From DATBGO01 sp963785765 (lineage in GTDB: Bacteria; Actinomycetota; Actinomycetes; Streptosporangiales; Streptosporangiaceae): a stretch of DNA of 64,000 nucleotides. Of the stretch, positions 1 through 8,320 are shown piece after piece (position 1 is the first letter of the stretch; each line of letters starts with the position of its first letter). The stretch covers positions 620,001 through 684,000 of the forward strand of contig CAWAWM010000002.1 of the NCBI GenBank assembly GCA_963785765.1, given 5' to 3'. Below the pieces are notes generated by a model that was not told the origin of the DNA, made no database searches, and saw only the letters and a program-made list of their open reading frames with translations. The position numbers and the translations under genes were made by a program.

Positions 1-1105
1 TGTCCCCCGGCCGCTGGCGCAGGTGCGACACGCCGCGGATGGCCCGCCCGAGGAGCAGCCAGCCGACCGCGATCGCCGCGAGGTACCACTGCGGCTGCAA
101 CAGCCATGCGGCTAGATAGGTCATGGCGAAGCCCATGGTCACCGGGGTGAAGAGGACCTGGAGGACGGTTAGCTGGCAGATGAACGGCGCTCGCCACAGC
201 CAGCCTTTCCAGATGGCCGTGAGATAACAGCGGTAGGAGTTGCGGCTCCAGCGCAGCCGCTGCTTGAGGAACGCGCGCCCGGTGTCGGGGAACATGGACA
301 CCGCGCGGGCCGTCGACTGGTAGACGGTCTTATAGCCAGAGGCCAGGACCAGCCAGGTCAGGCGCCCGTCGTCGCCGGAGATGCAGCGGCGGCCGAGGAA
401 GAACTCCCGCTCGAGATGCTCGAGCACGCCGATGACGACCTGGCGGCGGTAGGCGACGGTCCGCCCCGACAAGCACGCCACCGCGCCCCCGCGGGACTGC
501 GACGGCACGTAGTCCAGGTACCTGACGTCGATCATCCAATTGGCGACCCGCCGCCACACGCTGGTCTCCGGCCGGTACACGTTCTGCCGGGTGCCGACGC
601 CGCCGACCTTGGGGTCGGCGAATGGTGCCTGAACGGCGGCCAGTAAGCCCGGGTACCACTCCGTGTCCGAGTCCGCCAGCACCAGGATCTCTGACCGGGC
701 GCGGCGGATGCCCGCGCCGAGCGCGGACCGCTTGCCCTGGTGGGCGAAGGGCACGACCTGCAGCCGTGGCTCCACGGCGGCGCGGGCCTGCAGCCGCCTG
801 ATCACTTCGGCATCGGCCAGATCGGGGACGACGATGACCTCCGTCGGGCGCTCGGCCAGCCAGGAGTCCAGGCAGCGATCCAGGATGGCCGGATCTTCGC
901 GAAAGGACGGCACGACCACCGATGTGCTGGTGCTGAAGCCGACCGGGGTCGGCCGGTACAGCCTGGACAACGAGAACCTGGTCAGCCACACCGACCACGA
1001 GATCAGCCCCACCACGCCGATCGGTATCAGGTGCCGCACCTGCAGCCACGTCGACTGCTGGGCCGCAGGCGCGGCCACCGCCGCGGACAGCGCCGCCGAG
1101 TACAT
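1..1105 (-). CDS. Processive family 2 glycosyltransferase (hyaluronan/chitin synthase-like), 3' end outside window
   Basis: Membrane glycosyltransferase that probably polymerises or transfers sugars from a nucleotide donor at the cytoplasmic face. Reading from the ATG at 1105 the protein has a short N-terminal hydrophobic stretch, then a GT-A domain with a DSD donor/metal motif, a later SGDDG acceptor motif and a QRLRW signature followed by further hydrophobic segments. This motif order is that of hyaluronan/chitin/cellulose synthase-like GT2 enzymes. An AAGGAGGGG ribosome site lies 8 bp upstream of the ATG, which fixes the start. The frame is still open at base 1, so the C-terminus is missing. 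The polymer made is not predictable. Confidence 0.85.
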   Translation of the reverse strand, partial: MYSAALSAAVAAPAAQQSTWLQVRHLIPIGVVGLISWSVWLTRFSLSRLYRPTPVGFSTSTSVVVPSFREDPAILDRCLDSWLAERPTEVIVVPDLADAEVIRRLQARAAVEPRLQVVPFAHQGKRSALGAGIRRARSEILVLADSDTEWYPGLLAAVQAPFADPKVGGVGTRQNVYRPETSVWRRVANWMIDVRYLDYVPSQSRGGAVACLSGRTVAYRRQVVIGVLEHLEREFFLGRRCISGDDGRLTWLVLASGYKTVYQSTARAVSMFPDTGRAFLKQRLRWSRNSYRCYLTAIWKGWLWRAPFICQLTVLQVLFTPVTMGFAMTYLAAWLLQPQWYLAAIAVGWLLLGRAIRGVSHLRQRPGD

Positions 1106-1157
1106 TCCCGTCCCCTCCTTCGCGCCCAGGGCGCCGCCGCGGGGCGAGCCACCGCAG

Positions 1158-1173
1158 CGTGATCGTCATCACG
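1158..1173. promoter_or_regulatory. Perfect inverted repeat upstream of the GT2 gene
   Basis: CGTGAT-CGTC-ATCACG is a perfect 6-bp dyad with a 4-bp spacer. It sits about 50 bp upstream of the glycosyltransferase start, in a locally A/T-richer stretch. Possible operator; the binding protein is unknown. Confidence 0.35.
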
Positions 1174-1283
1174 TAATGAATAGGGATAGGTCCGAAAATG
1201 AGACCCATGTGACAGTCGTACATAGATGACGTGCATGTCGGCGGCGCGGTTGGCGGCCCGCTGGAGAACACTGGACATCTTTG

Positions 1284-1325
1284 GCCAGCCAATGGGAAAC
1301 GGGCGCCAGCCAATGAGAAACGGGC
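1284..1325. repeat. Two tandem copies of a 21-bp unit
   Basis: Copies at 1284-1304 and 1305-1325 differ at one base (unit begins GCCAGCCAATGGGAAACGGG). They lie between the divergently placed GT2 gene and the 3' end of recQ, in non-coding sequence. Confidence 0.7.
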
Positions 1326-1370
1326 ACTTAACGGAAATCAGGGCAGGTTTCGCGCCGACGGCCGTGATCT

Positions 1371-1485
1371 GCGCGAACGGGTGAGCAGGCGCGAACGGGC
1401 CAGCAGCGGGCGAATGGGCAAGCAGCGGGGTGAATGGGCAAGCAGGAGGGCGAACGTGCAAGCAGGGGGCCGAGCGGGCAGACAG
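1371..1485. repeat. Degenerate 18-20 bp tandem array, six copies
   Basis: Units at 1371-1388, 1389-1406, 1407-1425, 1426-1445, 1446-1465 and 1466-1485 share a core close to GCGAAcGGGCAAGCAG. The array lies just downstream of the recQ stop codon. The unit length changes by single bases, so it is not CRISPR (no spacers) and does not keep a reading frame. Together with the 21-bp pair it fills most of the 1106-1507 gap. Confidence 0.75.
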
Positions 1486-1507
1486 AGCTGCGGATCCCGC
1501 CGCTGCG

Positions 1508-3356
1508 TTATCCGGGCGCCGTCATCGAAGCGGCCAGTGTGTCCAGGATCTGCGGCCCGTACCTGGCCAGTTTGGCCTCGCCGACACCGTTGACCGCGGC
1601 CAGCCCGGCCAGCGTCGACGGCAGCTCGGCGGCGATCTGCCGCAGGGTGGCGTCGTGGAAGATCACGTAGGCGGGTACGCCCTGCTCCTTGGCGGCCACC
1701 GCGCGCCAGGTACGCAGCCGCTCGAACACCGGCATGGCCGAGGCGGGCAGGTCGTTGGGCGCCGTGCGGCGCGGCGACCTGGCGGCTCGCGCCGCACGTT
1801 CCGGCTCGCGGCGCAGCATCACCTGGCGCCGCTGGCCCAGCACCTCGTAACTCTCCTTCGTGAGCACCAGCGTGCCGTAATCGCCTTCGACGGCCAGCAG
1901 GCCCTGGGCGAGTAGCTGGCGCACGACGCCCCGCCATGACGCGTCGTCGAGTTCAGTGCCGACCCCGAAGACCGTCAGCGAGTCGTGGCCGTGCTGGATG
2001 ACCTTCGCCGTCTGCTTGCCGCGCAGGATATCGATCAGCTGGCCGGCGCCGAACTTCTGGTGCCGCTCCCGGACCAGCCGGAGCACCGTGGACAGGAGCT
2101 TTTGCGCCGCGATCGTGCCATCCCACGCCTGCGGCGGCGAGATGCACGTATCGCAGTTGCCGCACGGCGCGGCAGGCTGGCCGAAGTAGCCGAGTAGCTG
2201 CGCGCGCCGGCACTCGATCGTCTCGCACAGGGCCAGCATGGCGTCGAGATGCATGGCCAGCCGGCGGCGGTGCGCCTGGTCGCCTTCCGAGCTCTCGATC
2301 ATCTTGCGCTGCTGCACGACGTCCTGGAGGCCGTAAGCGAGCCACGCGGTGGCGGGCAGTCCGTCCCGTCCGGCCCGGCCGGTTTCCTGGTAGTAGCCCT
2401 CGACGGACTTGGGCAGGTCGAGGTGGGCCACGAGCCGCACATCGGGCTTGTCGATGCCCATACCGAAGGCGATCGTGGCCACCATGACCAGGCCGTCGTC
2501 GCGCAGGAACCTGGCCTGGTTCGCGGACCGGGTCCGGGCGTCCAGGCCCGCGTGATACGGAAGCGCTCCGATCCCGTTGCTCACCAGGAACTCCGCGGTC
2601 GCGTCCACCGAGGCCCTGGACAGGCAGTAGACGATCGCGGCGTCGCCGGGGTGCTCGGCGCGCAGCAGGCGCAGCAGCTGCTGCCTCGGCTCGGCCTTCG
2701 GCTCGATTCGGTAGGTGATGTTCGGGCGGTCGAAGCTCGCCACGAACTGGCGCGCCGCGGTCAGGTTCAGCCGGGTGGCGATCTCGGCGCGGGTGGCCTG
2801 GGTGGCCGTGGCGGTCAGGGCCATGCGGGGCACTGCGGGCCACCGCTCATGCAAGACGGACAGGCCGAGGTAGTCGGGCCGGAAGTCGTGTCCCCACTGG
2901 GCGACGCAATGTGCCTCATCGATGGCGAACAGCGAAATCGTGCCGCGATCCAGGAGCCGGCCCGTTGATTCGGCGCGCAGCCTCTCCGGTGCCAGGTAAA
3001 GCAGGTCAAGCTCACCAGCCAGGAAGGCCGACTCGACCTGACTGCGCTGCTGCGGGTCCTGGGTGGAGTTGAGGAACCCGGCCCGCAAGCCGGCCGCCGA
3101 CAGGGCATCCACCTGGTCCTGCATCAAGGCGATGAGCGGCGAGATGACCACGCCAGTGCCAGGCCCGGACCAGCGCGGGAATCTGGTAGCACAGCGACTT
3201 GCCACCGCCGGTCGGCATCAGCACGAGCGCGTCCCCGCCCGCGATGACATGGTCAATGATCTCGCGCTGCCCGTCTCTGAAGGACTCGTAGCCGAAGACA
3301 CGGCCCAGCACCTGCATGGCGCTGGCCGGCTCCACGCTGGCATCGGGGACGGCCAC
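1508..3356 (-). CDS. recQ: RecQ-family ATP-dependent DNA helicase, frameshifted
   Basis: 3'-5' helicase of recombination and fork repair. The N-terminal part (start ATG 3356) carries the Walker A motif MPTGGGKS near residue 50. The rest, in another frame, has DEAH box (AIDEAHC), TATAT motif III, GMGIDKPDVR and GRAGRDG motif VI, a Cys zinc-binding segment (CGNCDTC) and a C-terminal HRDC domain. The two frames join exactly if one G is removed from the CGGGCC run at 3164-3166, giving the expected ALVR-PGTGVV sequence and a 615-residue protein of normal length. The frame is otherwise undamaged, so this is either a recent lesion or a consensus error. Confidence 0.9.
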
Positions 3357-3507
3357 CCGGCGATTCTATGGCCAGCGCGTGACAAACTCCGGTGACGAGG
3401 CGGCCGGGTCCGCCCCCGGCTGGGCGCGGCTGGTTTGCGCGGCTGGTTCGCGTGGTCGGTGGCTCCTGCCGCACCGCGCACTGGTCCGGGTGTGCTTGAG
3501 TCGGCGG

Positions 3508-4257
3508 GTGAGCGCGGCCGAGGTCTTCCTGCTGATCGGCGCTGGAGTCCTGGCCGGCGTGGCCAGCACGGTGGCCAGCCTGGCCTCGGTCGTTTCTTAT
3601 CCGGTGCTACTGGCGATCGGCCTGCCCCCGGTGAGCGCGAACGTGACGAACACTGTGGCGCTGGTCTTCACGGCGGCCGGGGCGGCGGCCGGGTCACGAC
3701 GGGAACTGTCTGGCCAGGGCAGCCGGGTGCGGCATCTCGGCCTGGTGACGGCGGCGGGCGGGACGGCCGGGGCGGCACTGCTGCTGCTGTCCCCGGCGCG
3801 GGCGTTCGAGGCCGCCGCGCCCTTCCTGATCGGGGCGGCCGCCCTGCTGCTGATCGTGCAGCCGAGGATCGCCGGGCTGACGGCACGGCCGGGCGGAGAG
3901 CGAAGCCTGGTGCTGCGCGCGGCGATGTTCGCGGTGGCGGTCTACGTCGGCTACTTCGGCGCGGCCGGCGGAATCGGAATGCTCGCGGTCCTCACCGCCA
4001 TGCTGGAGCTGCCGCTAGCCAGGATCAACGCGGTGAAGAACGTGGTGTCCGGGCTGGCGAACGCCGCCGCTGCGGTGGGCTTCGCCGTGTTCGGCCCGGT
4101 TGACTGGGCCGCCGCCGCGCCGCTGGCGGCCGGCTTCCTGCTCGGCGGCTGGATCGGCCCGGCGCTGGTCCGCCGGCTCCCGGCCGGAGCGCTGCGGGTA
4201 TTCATCGGCGCCTGCGGCCTGGTCCTCGCGGTCGTCCTGGGCGTCCGGACCTTTTGA
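3508..4257 (+). CDS. TauE/SafE (DUF81) family membrane permease
   Basis: Polytopic inner-membrane protein of about 249 residues, from a family that exports sulfite, sulfoacetate or related anions. The sequence is almost wholly hydrophobic, with about seven or eight membrane segments. It shows the family's two halves, each beginning with a Gly/Ala-rich helix; GYFGAAGGIGML marks the second. The upstream frame is open further but is Arg-rich and out of character, so GTG 3508 (VSAAEVFLLIG) is the likely start. It is divergent from recQ and converges with the helicase gene downstream, with only 11 bp between stops. The substrate cannot be assigned. Confidence 0.85.
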   Translation: MSAAEVFLLIGAGVLAGVASTVASLASVVSYPVLLAIGLPPVSANVTNTVALVFTAAGAAAGSRRELSGQGSRVRHLGLVTAAGGTAGAALLLLSPARAFEAAAPFLIGAAALLLIVQPRIAGLTARPGGERSLVLRAAMFAVAVYVGYFGAAGGIGMLAVLTAMLELPLARINAVKNVVSGLANAAAAVGFAVFGPVDWAAAAPLAAGFLLGGWIGPALVRRLPAGALRVFIGACGLVLAVVLGVRTF

Positions 4258-4268
4258 CGGGCCCCGGT

Positions 4269-6065
4269 TCAGCGGTCCGAGGCCCAGCGGCGGATCATCG
4301 CGATCCGCGCCCTGATCTGATCGGCGGTCGCCTGCGGCAGCGGTGGTCCCCCGCAGGCCCGGCGAAGATCGGCGTGAATGACGCCGTGCGGCTGGGCGGT
4401 CCGGTGGTGCCAGGCCGCGATGAGCAGGTTGAGTTCCTTGCGCAACGCGGCGAGCGTCTCGCGGGTGGCGACCGGCGCCGTCGCCGGGCTGGCCGTCGCC
4501 GGCCCGGCCAGCGGGTCCTGCGCCAGGGCGGTCGGCCCGCTGGCGGCCCGGCCCGCATGATCAGTGCGCGCTTTCGAGAGCTGATGGGCCTGCCGCTTGC
4601 GCAGCAGCAACGAGACCTGCTCGGGGTCCAGCAATCCGGGCAGGCCGAGGAAGTCCTCTTCCTCGGCGGAGGCGCCGAATTCGGCGCCGTCATACAGCAC
4701 GCGGTCGAAATGCGCGGACGCCTCCAGCGCCTTGAACGGCAGGTCGCCAAGCTCGTCCGGGGTGTTGCGCTGGCGCCGTGCCTCGGCCAGCTCGTTCTCC
4801 TCGGGCGCGCTGTCGTCGCGGCGGCTCAGCACGTGGTCCCGTTCGGCTTCGAGCTCCGCCGCGTAGCCGAGCAGTACCGGGATGGAGGGCAGGAACACCG
4901 AGGCCGTCTCGCCGCGCCGCCGGGCCCGGACGAACCTGCCGACCGCCTGCGCGAAGAACAGCGCGGTGCCCACGCTCGTCGCATAGACGCCCACGGCCAG
5001 CCGCGGGATGTCCACGCCCTCGGACACCATCCGGACGGCGACCATCCACCGGTCGCCGGACGCTGCGAAATGCGCGATCTTCCGGCTGGCTGACGGGTCG
5101 TCGGAGAGCACCACTACCGGCCTGGTCCCGGTGACCCGGCGCAGCAGCGCGGCGTAGGCGCGGGCATCCGCGTGGTCTCCGGCGATCACCAGCCCGGCGG
5201 CGTCGGGCATGTCCCTGCGTACCTCGCCGAGCCGCCGGTCAGCGGCCTCGAGCACCCGGGCGATCCAGGCCCCGGCCGGGTCCAGCGCGGTCCGCCAGGC
5301 CTGGGCGAGCTGATCTGCGGTCATCGGCGCGCCCAGCGTGCCGGTCACCTCGTCACCGGCCCGGGCCCGCCAGCGCATCTCACCCGAGTAAGCCAGGAAG
5401 ATCACCGGGCGGACGACACCATCCTCCAGCGCCGGGCCGTACCCGTAGACATAGTCAGATGAGCTCCGCTTGCTGCCGTCGGCGGCTTCGGCATAGGTCA
5501 CGAACGGGATCGGATTCGTATCGCTGCGAAACGGGGTCCCGGTCAGCCCGAGCCGCCGCCTGGCCGGCTCGAAGGCTTCCCGGACCGCCTCGCCCCAGGA
5601 CAGCGCGTCGCCGGTGTGATGAATCTCGTCGAAGACCACCAGCGTGCGCCGGTTCAGGGTGCGCTGCCTGTGCAGCGCGGGATGGGCGGCCACCTGCGCG
5701 TAGGTCACCGCTACCCCGGTGAAGTCGGCGGAGGCCCGGCCCTGCGCGTTGCGGTAGGACGGGTCCAGCGGGATCCCCAGGGCGTGGGCGGCCGCAGACC
5801 ACTGGTGCTTCAGGTGCTCGGTGGGCGTGACCACGGTGACGGCGGCGATCTCGCGGCGCGCCAGCAACTCGGCCGCGACCGTCAGCGCGTACGCGGTCTT
5901 TCCCGCTCCGGGCGTCGCCACCAGCAGGAAGTCACGCCGCGGGCTGCGGAAATAGGCGTGATACGCATCGCGCTGCCAGCTGCGCAGGGGCGGAAGCAGA
6001 TCGGGGCGCAGCGGACTGCGGGGAAGGTTTGCCTCATCATCGGCGGCGAACGCGGGGGTAGTCAC
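4269..6065 (-). CDS. DEAD/DEAH-box (superfamily 2) helicase
   Basis: 598-residue nucleic-acid-dependent ATPase. Motifs in order: Walker A ATPGAGKT near residue 52, motif II FDEIHH, motif III LTGTPFR, and a helicase C-terminal domain ending in the motif VI-like QAVGRFVRARR. The layout resembles the ERCC3/RAD25-type bacterial helicases common in actinomycetes. The C-terminal quarter is charged, with a heptad-like acidic stretch (EELEAERDH region), and has no recognised catalytic domain. It is a single-gene unit transcribed away from 6.1 kb. The substrate (DNA repair or RNA) is not clear. Confidence 0.85.
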   Translation of the reverse strand: MTTPAFAADDEANLPRSPLRPDLLPPLRSWQRDAYHAYFRSPRRDFLLVATPGAGKTAYALTVAAELLARREIAAVTVVTPTEHLKHQWSAAAHALGIPLDPSYRNAQGRASADFTGVAVTYAQVAAHPALHRQRTLNRRTLVVFDEIHHTGDALSWGEAVREAFEPARRRLGLTGTPFRSDTNPIPFVTYAEAADGSKRSSSDYVYGYGPALEDGVVRPVIFLAYSGEMRWRARAGDEVTGTLGAPMTADQLAQAWRTALDPAGAWIARVLEAADRRLGEVRRDMPDAAGLVIAGDHADARAYAALLRRVTGTRPVVVLSDDPSASRKIAHFAASGDRWMVAVRMVSEGVDIPRLAVGVYATSVGTALFFAQAVGRFVRARRRGETASVFLPSIPVLLGYAAELEAERDHVLSRRDDSAPEENELAEARRQRNTPDELGDLPFKALEASAHFDRVLYDGAEFGASAEEEDFLGLPGLLDPEQVSLLLRKRQAHQLSKARTDHAGRAASGPTALAQDPLAGPATASPATAPVATRETLAALRKELNLLIAAWHHRTAQPHGVIHADLRRACGGPPLPQATADQIRARIAMIRRWASDR

Positions 6066-6195
6066 AGGGCCGAGAGGCTACCAGCGGCGGCCCGGTTCAG
6101 GCTCGGTTAAAAAGGTCGTGCCACGGGCAGTGGCCGGGCGTGGTAAAACACGCACGAGGGCACGTACACCGGATTCCGGCGTGCGCGCCGTCATG

Positions 6196-6234
6196 TCGTC
6201 GCTCTCCGAGCGTCAACACATCGTCGCTCTCCGA
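6196..6234. repeat. 14-bp direct repeat upstream of the proline-rich protein
   Basis: TCGTCGCTCTCCGA occurs at 6196-6209 and 6221-6234, 25 bp apart (about 2.4 helical turns), directly before the ribosome site of the gene starting at 6246. It could be a paired activator or repressor site, or a small duplication. Confidence 0.45.
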
Positions 6235-6245
6235 AAGGGAGTTCC

Positions 6246-6935
6246 ATGGTGCGGACGCGCGCAGCCTGCCGGGCAGGCCGCCTCCGGGTGACTCCTGAGT
6301 CCCGGCCGGTCAGCCGCCGGCCGGTCAGCCGCCGGTCAGCCGCCTGCGGTCAGCCGCCGGCCGGTCAGCCGCCGGCCGGTCAGCCGTCGGCCGGTCAGCC
6401 GTCGGCCTGCCAGCCGCCGGCCCGCTGGGTGCCGGTCATGAGCCGGGCGGCACTGGTCAACGACGGCATCCCGGCCTTCCTGGCGGTGCTGGTGCTGGTC
6501 CTGGTGCTGACGCTTATCGCAGTGATCCGGCTGCCCCGGTGGACCGACACCCACGCTGACGAGGACGAGCAGCCTGAGCTGGACCAGCCCGCGGCTGCCT
6601 GGCCCGCCCCCGGCTGGGGAGTGCCTGACCCGGCCGTGGCCGACCGTCCCGTGCCCGCGGCCGCCAGGACCGCGCCGGCCGCGTCCGGGCGGACCCGTCC
6701 CGCGCATGCGAGGCACGGTCACGGCCGGACTGGTCCGGTGGGTTTGCGGCCGGTCGGCCAGCAGGCGGCCGCTGCCTCCGTGTTGTCTCTGGCGGGCAGT
6801 CCGAGCAGCCAGTCTGGCCAGCCAGGCTTCACCTCTCGGGGCACGGGCGGCCCGGTGCCCTGGCGTGGCACGGTGCGCGCGCCAAAGGTGTCAGGAAGCC
6901 CGCCCTGGGAGCCGGCGCCGAGGCCGCCGGGCTAG
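6246..6935 (+). CDS. Proline-rich single-pass membrane protein with C-terminal PPW tail
   Basis: Unrecognised 229-residue protein. Residues 19-62 are a low-complexity Pro/Ser/Gly/Gln segment encoded by a DNA repeat. A strong membrane helix follows (about 72-96, Val/Leu-rich), then a long Pro/Ala-rich tail ending APKVSGSPPWEPAPRPPG at the stop. The same ending closes the unrelated small protein at 21472. ATG 6246 has AAAGGGAG 5 bp upstream; an internal ATG at 6438, just before the membrane helix, is the alternative if the repeat is non-coding, but it lacks a clear ribosome site. The 3' end overlaps the convergent MerB-like gene by 4 bp. Function unknown. Confidence 0.6.
   Translation: MVRTRAACRAGRLRVTPESRPVSRRPVSRRSAACGQPPAGQPPAGQPSAGQPSACQPPARWVPVMSRAALVNDGIPAFLAVLVLVLVLTLIAVIRLPRWTDTHADEDEQPELDQPAAAWPAPGWGVPDPAVADRPVPAAARTAPAASGRTRPAHARHGHGRTGPVGLRPVGQQAAAASVLSLAGSPSSQSGQPGFTSRGTGGPVPWRGTVRAPKVSGSPPWEPAPRPPG
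6304..6420. repeat. About 15-bp GC-rich tandem repeat inside a coding region
   Basis: Eight or so diverged copies of GGCCGGTCAGCCGCC occupy 6304-6420, within the 5' part of the proline-rich membrane protein gene. Translated, they give repeated QPPAG and RRPVS pentads. Unit loss or gain in threes of five residues would keep frame. Confidence 0.65.
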
Positions 6936-7603
6936 CAGCCCCAGAATGCTCCGTGCAGCCCGGCCTCGCGGAAGTACTGCCTGGCCTGGCCGGGGTCGCG
7001 GCGAACGTAGCCGCGATCGAGGCGGCCTGAGTACCAGCCGCGGGCCAGGCGCCAGAGCGTCGCGAGGTCCATGAGGTAGCCGGACTGCTGCCCAGTGCGG
7101 GCCAGCCACGCGGCCACGCAACCGCGATCGCAGAAGAGCCGCTGGTTGCCGCAGGTATGCACCACGTCGTCCCACATCTGACTGGCCGGGACCAGGAAAT
7201 GCGCGACCTCCCGGCCCGCCGGGGCCGCCTCGCGGCTGACCACCCAGGCCAGGGCTCGCCCGCAGCCGGGGCAGCGGGTGGATACCAGCACCTCGGGCTC
7301 GTCCGGCAGCAGGTGAGGGAGCGCGAAGGAGTCCCAGGCGCAGCCTCCCCACCACAGGGTCCGCTGTCCCATGACGGCGAACCCGAGCGGGATCGCGGCA
7401 AAGGGATGCGCCATCAGGATCCGGTCTTGGGTATCTATGACCAGGTGGCGCGCGTCCGCCAGATCCCGGAGCCGGGCGGTGACCGTGGCCCGATCGGCGC
7501 GGAAAAGCCCGGCGAGGGCGTCGACAGCGGGAGCCCGGCCGTCCGCCGCGAATCCCTGATAGACGGCGAGCCGCAGGTCCTCGGGGTCGAGCGGGCTGGT
7601 CAC
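6932..7603 (-). CDS. MerB-like (alkylmercury lyase family) protein
   Basis: 223 residues. The N-terminal third is a winged-helix-like region. The C-terminal part matches the organomercurial lyase fold: GGCAWD puts Cys88 and Asp91 at the spacing of MerB Cys96/Asp99, and Cys151 (VHTCGNQRLFC) lies 63 residues on, as MerB Cys159 does. All three catalytic positions therefore look present. No merA, merT or merR is nearby. The gene instead follows an XRE-cupin regulator with a 4-bp ATGA overlap, so the two are translationally coupled. It may act on organomercurials or on another thiol/metal adduct. Two more cysteine pairs (CPGC, CDRGC) are extra. Confidence 0.75.
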   Translation of the reverse strand: MTSPLDPEDLRLAVYQGFAADGRAPAVDALAGLFRADRATVTARLRDLADARHLVIDTQDRILMAHPFAAIPLGFAVMGQRTLWWGGCAWDSFALPHLLPDEPEVLVSTRCPGCGRALAWVVSREAAPAGREVAHFLVPASQMWDDVVHTCGNQRLFCDRGCVAAWLARTGQQSGYLMDLATLWRLARGWYSGRLDRGYVRRDPGQARQYFREAGLHGAFWGC

Positions 7604-8187
7604 TCGGCTGTTCTCCGCCCCTCCAGAGCAGGCAGGTGCACCGTCATGAGGAATTCGGTGCCTGATGGCTGCTGACCACGATAGAAGTGCGGGACGTCAG
7701 CAGCGAACGTCCCGGTCATCCCGGCGGCCAGCACCTGCTCGGTGGTGTCCACGCCAAGGACAGCCGTTCCCTTGATAACGGTCACGGTCTCCACGACACC
7801 GGGCGGGTGCGGATGGCTTTCGTAGCTCTCGCCGGCCGCGAGCTGCCAGCGCCAGAGTTCGACCGGTGCTGCCGTCGCCGTGGTGAGCAACAGCCTGGCC
7901 GAGCCGCCCTGCGGCCCTTGCCACAGCGGCTCGACAGCGGCCGTGTCAGTCACCCGGACAGCCCGTTCCCTGGTTCGCTCGACTAGCGCGGAGACCGAGA
8001 CACCGAGCGCGTCGGCGAGCCTGACCAGGGTACCCAGGGTCGGGTTGGCGGTCGCGCTCTCCAGGGCGACGAGCGCGCCCTTGCTGACCCCGGCCCGCGA
8101 GGCCAGCTGGTCCAGCGAAAGCCCGCGGCTACGGCGAGCCGACCGGACCGCACGGGCCACCGACTCGATCATGTACTCCTCGGCCAT
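7600..8187 (-). CDS. XRE-family regulator with C-terminal cupin domain
   Basis: 195-residue DNA-binding protein. Residues about 10-65 form a lambda-repressor-like helix-turn-helix (SLDQLASRAGVSKGALVALE). Residues 110-190 form a small cupin barrel (ESHPHPPGVVETVTVIKG), which usually binds a small ligand or metal. Its stop overlaps the start of the MerB-like gene (ATGA), so it probably regulates its own operon in response to that protein's substrate or product. A second ATG (residue 6) is possible; the ATG at 8187 is kept because the frame begins there. Upstream, 8188-8320 holds only the end of the NuoF-like gene and short repeated CGGCCATCGCCCCAC. Confidence 0.8.
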   Translation of the reverse strand: MAEEYMIESVARAVRSARRSRGLSLDQLASRAGVSKGALVALESATANPTLGTLVRLADALGVSVSALVERTRERAVRVTDTAAVEPLWQGPQGGSARLLLTTATAAPVELWRWQLAAGESYESHPHPPGVVETVTVIKGTAVLGVDTTEQVLAAGMTGTFAADVPHFYRGQQPSGTEFLMTVHLPALEGRRTAE

Positions 8188-8320
8188 CGCCCCACCTTGT
8201 CGGCCATCGCCCCACGCTGGTCGGTCTATTGCGCCTTGCAGTCATTGTAATGTGCAGGCACTCAAGCCTCGCGTCACGCCAGCCGGTGGCCGCAGTGCAT
8301 CGGCGCGTCGACGACCACGC

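Noticed and set aside
330..1313. 327-residue minus-strand frame at the left edge
   Set aside because: It overlaps the GT2 gene in another frame. The GT2 frame has the DSD, GDDG and QRLRW motifs and a ribosome site.
1371..1485. Possible CRISPR array
   Set aside because: Units are contiguous with no spacers and of varying length; no cas gene is in the window.
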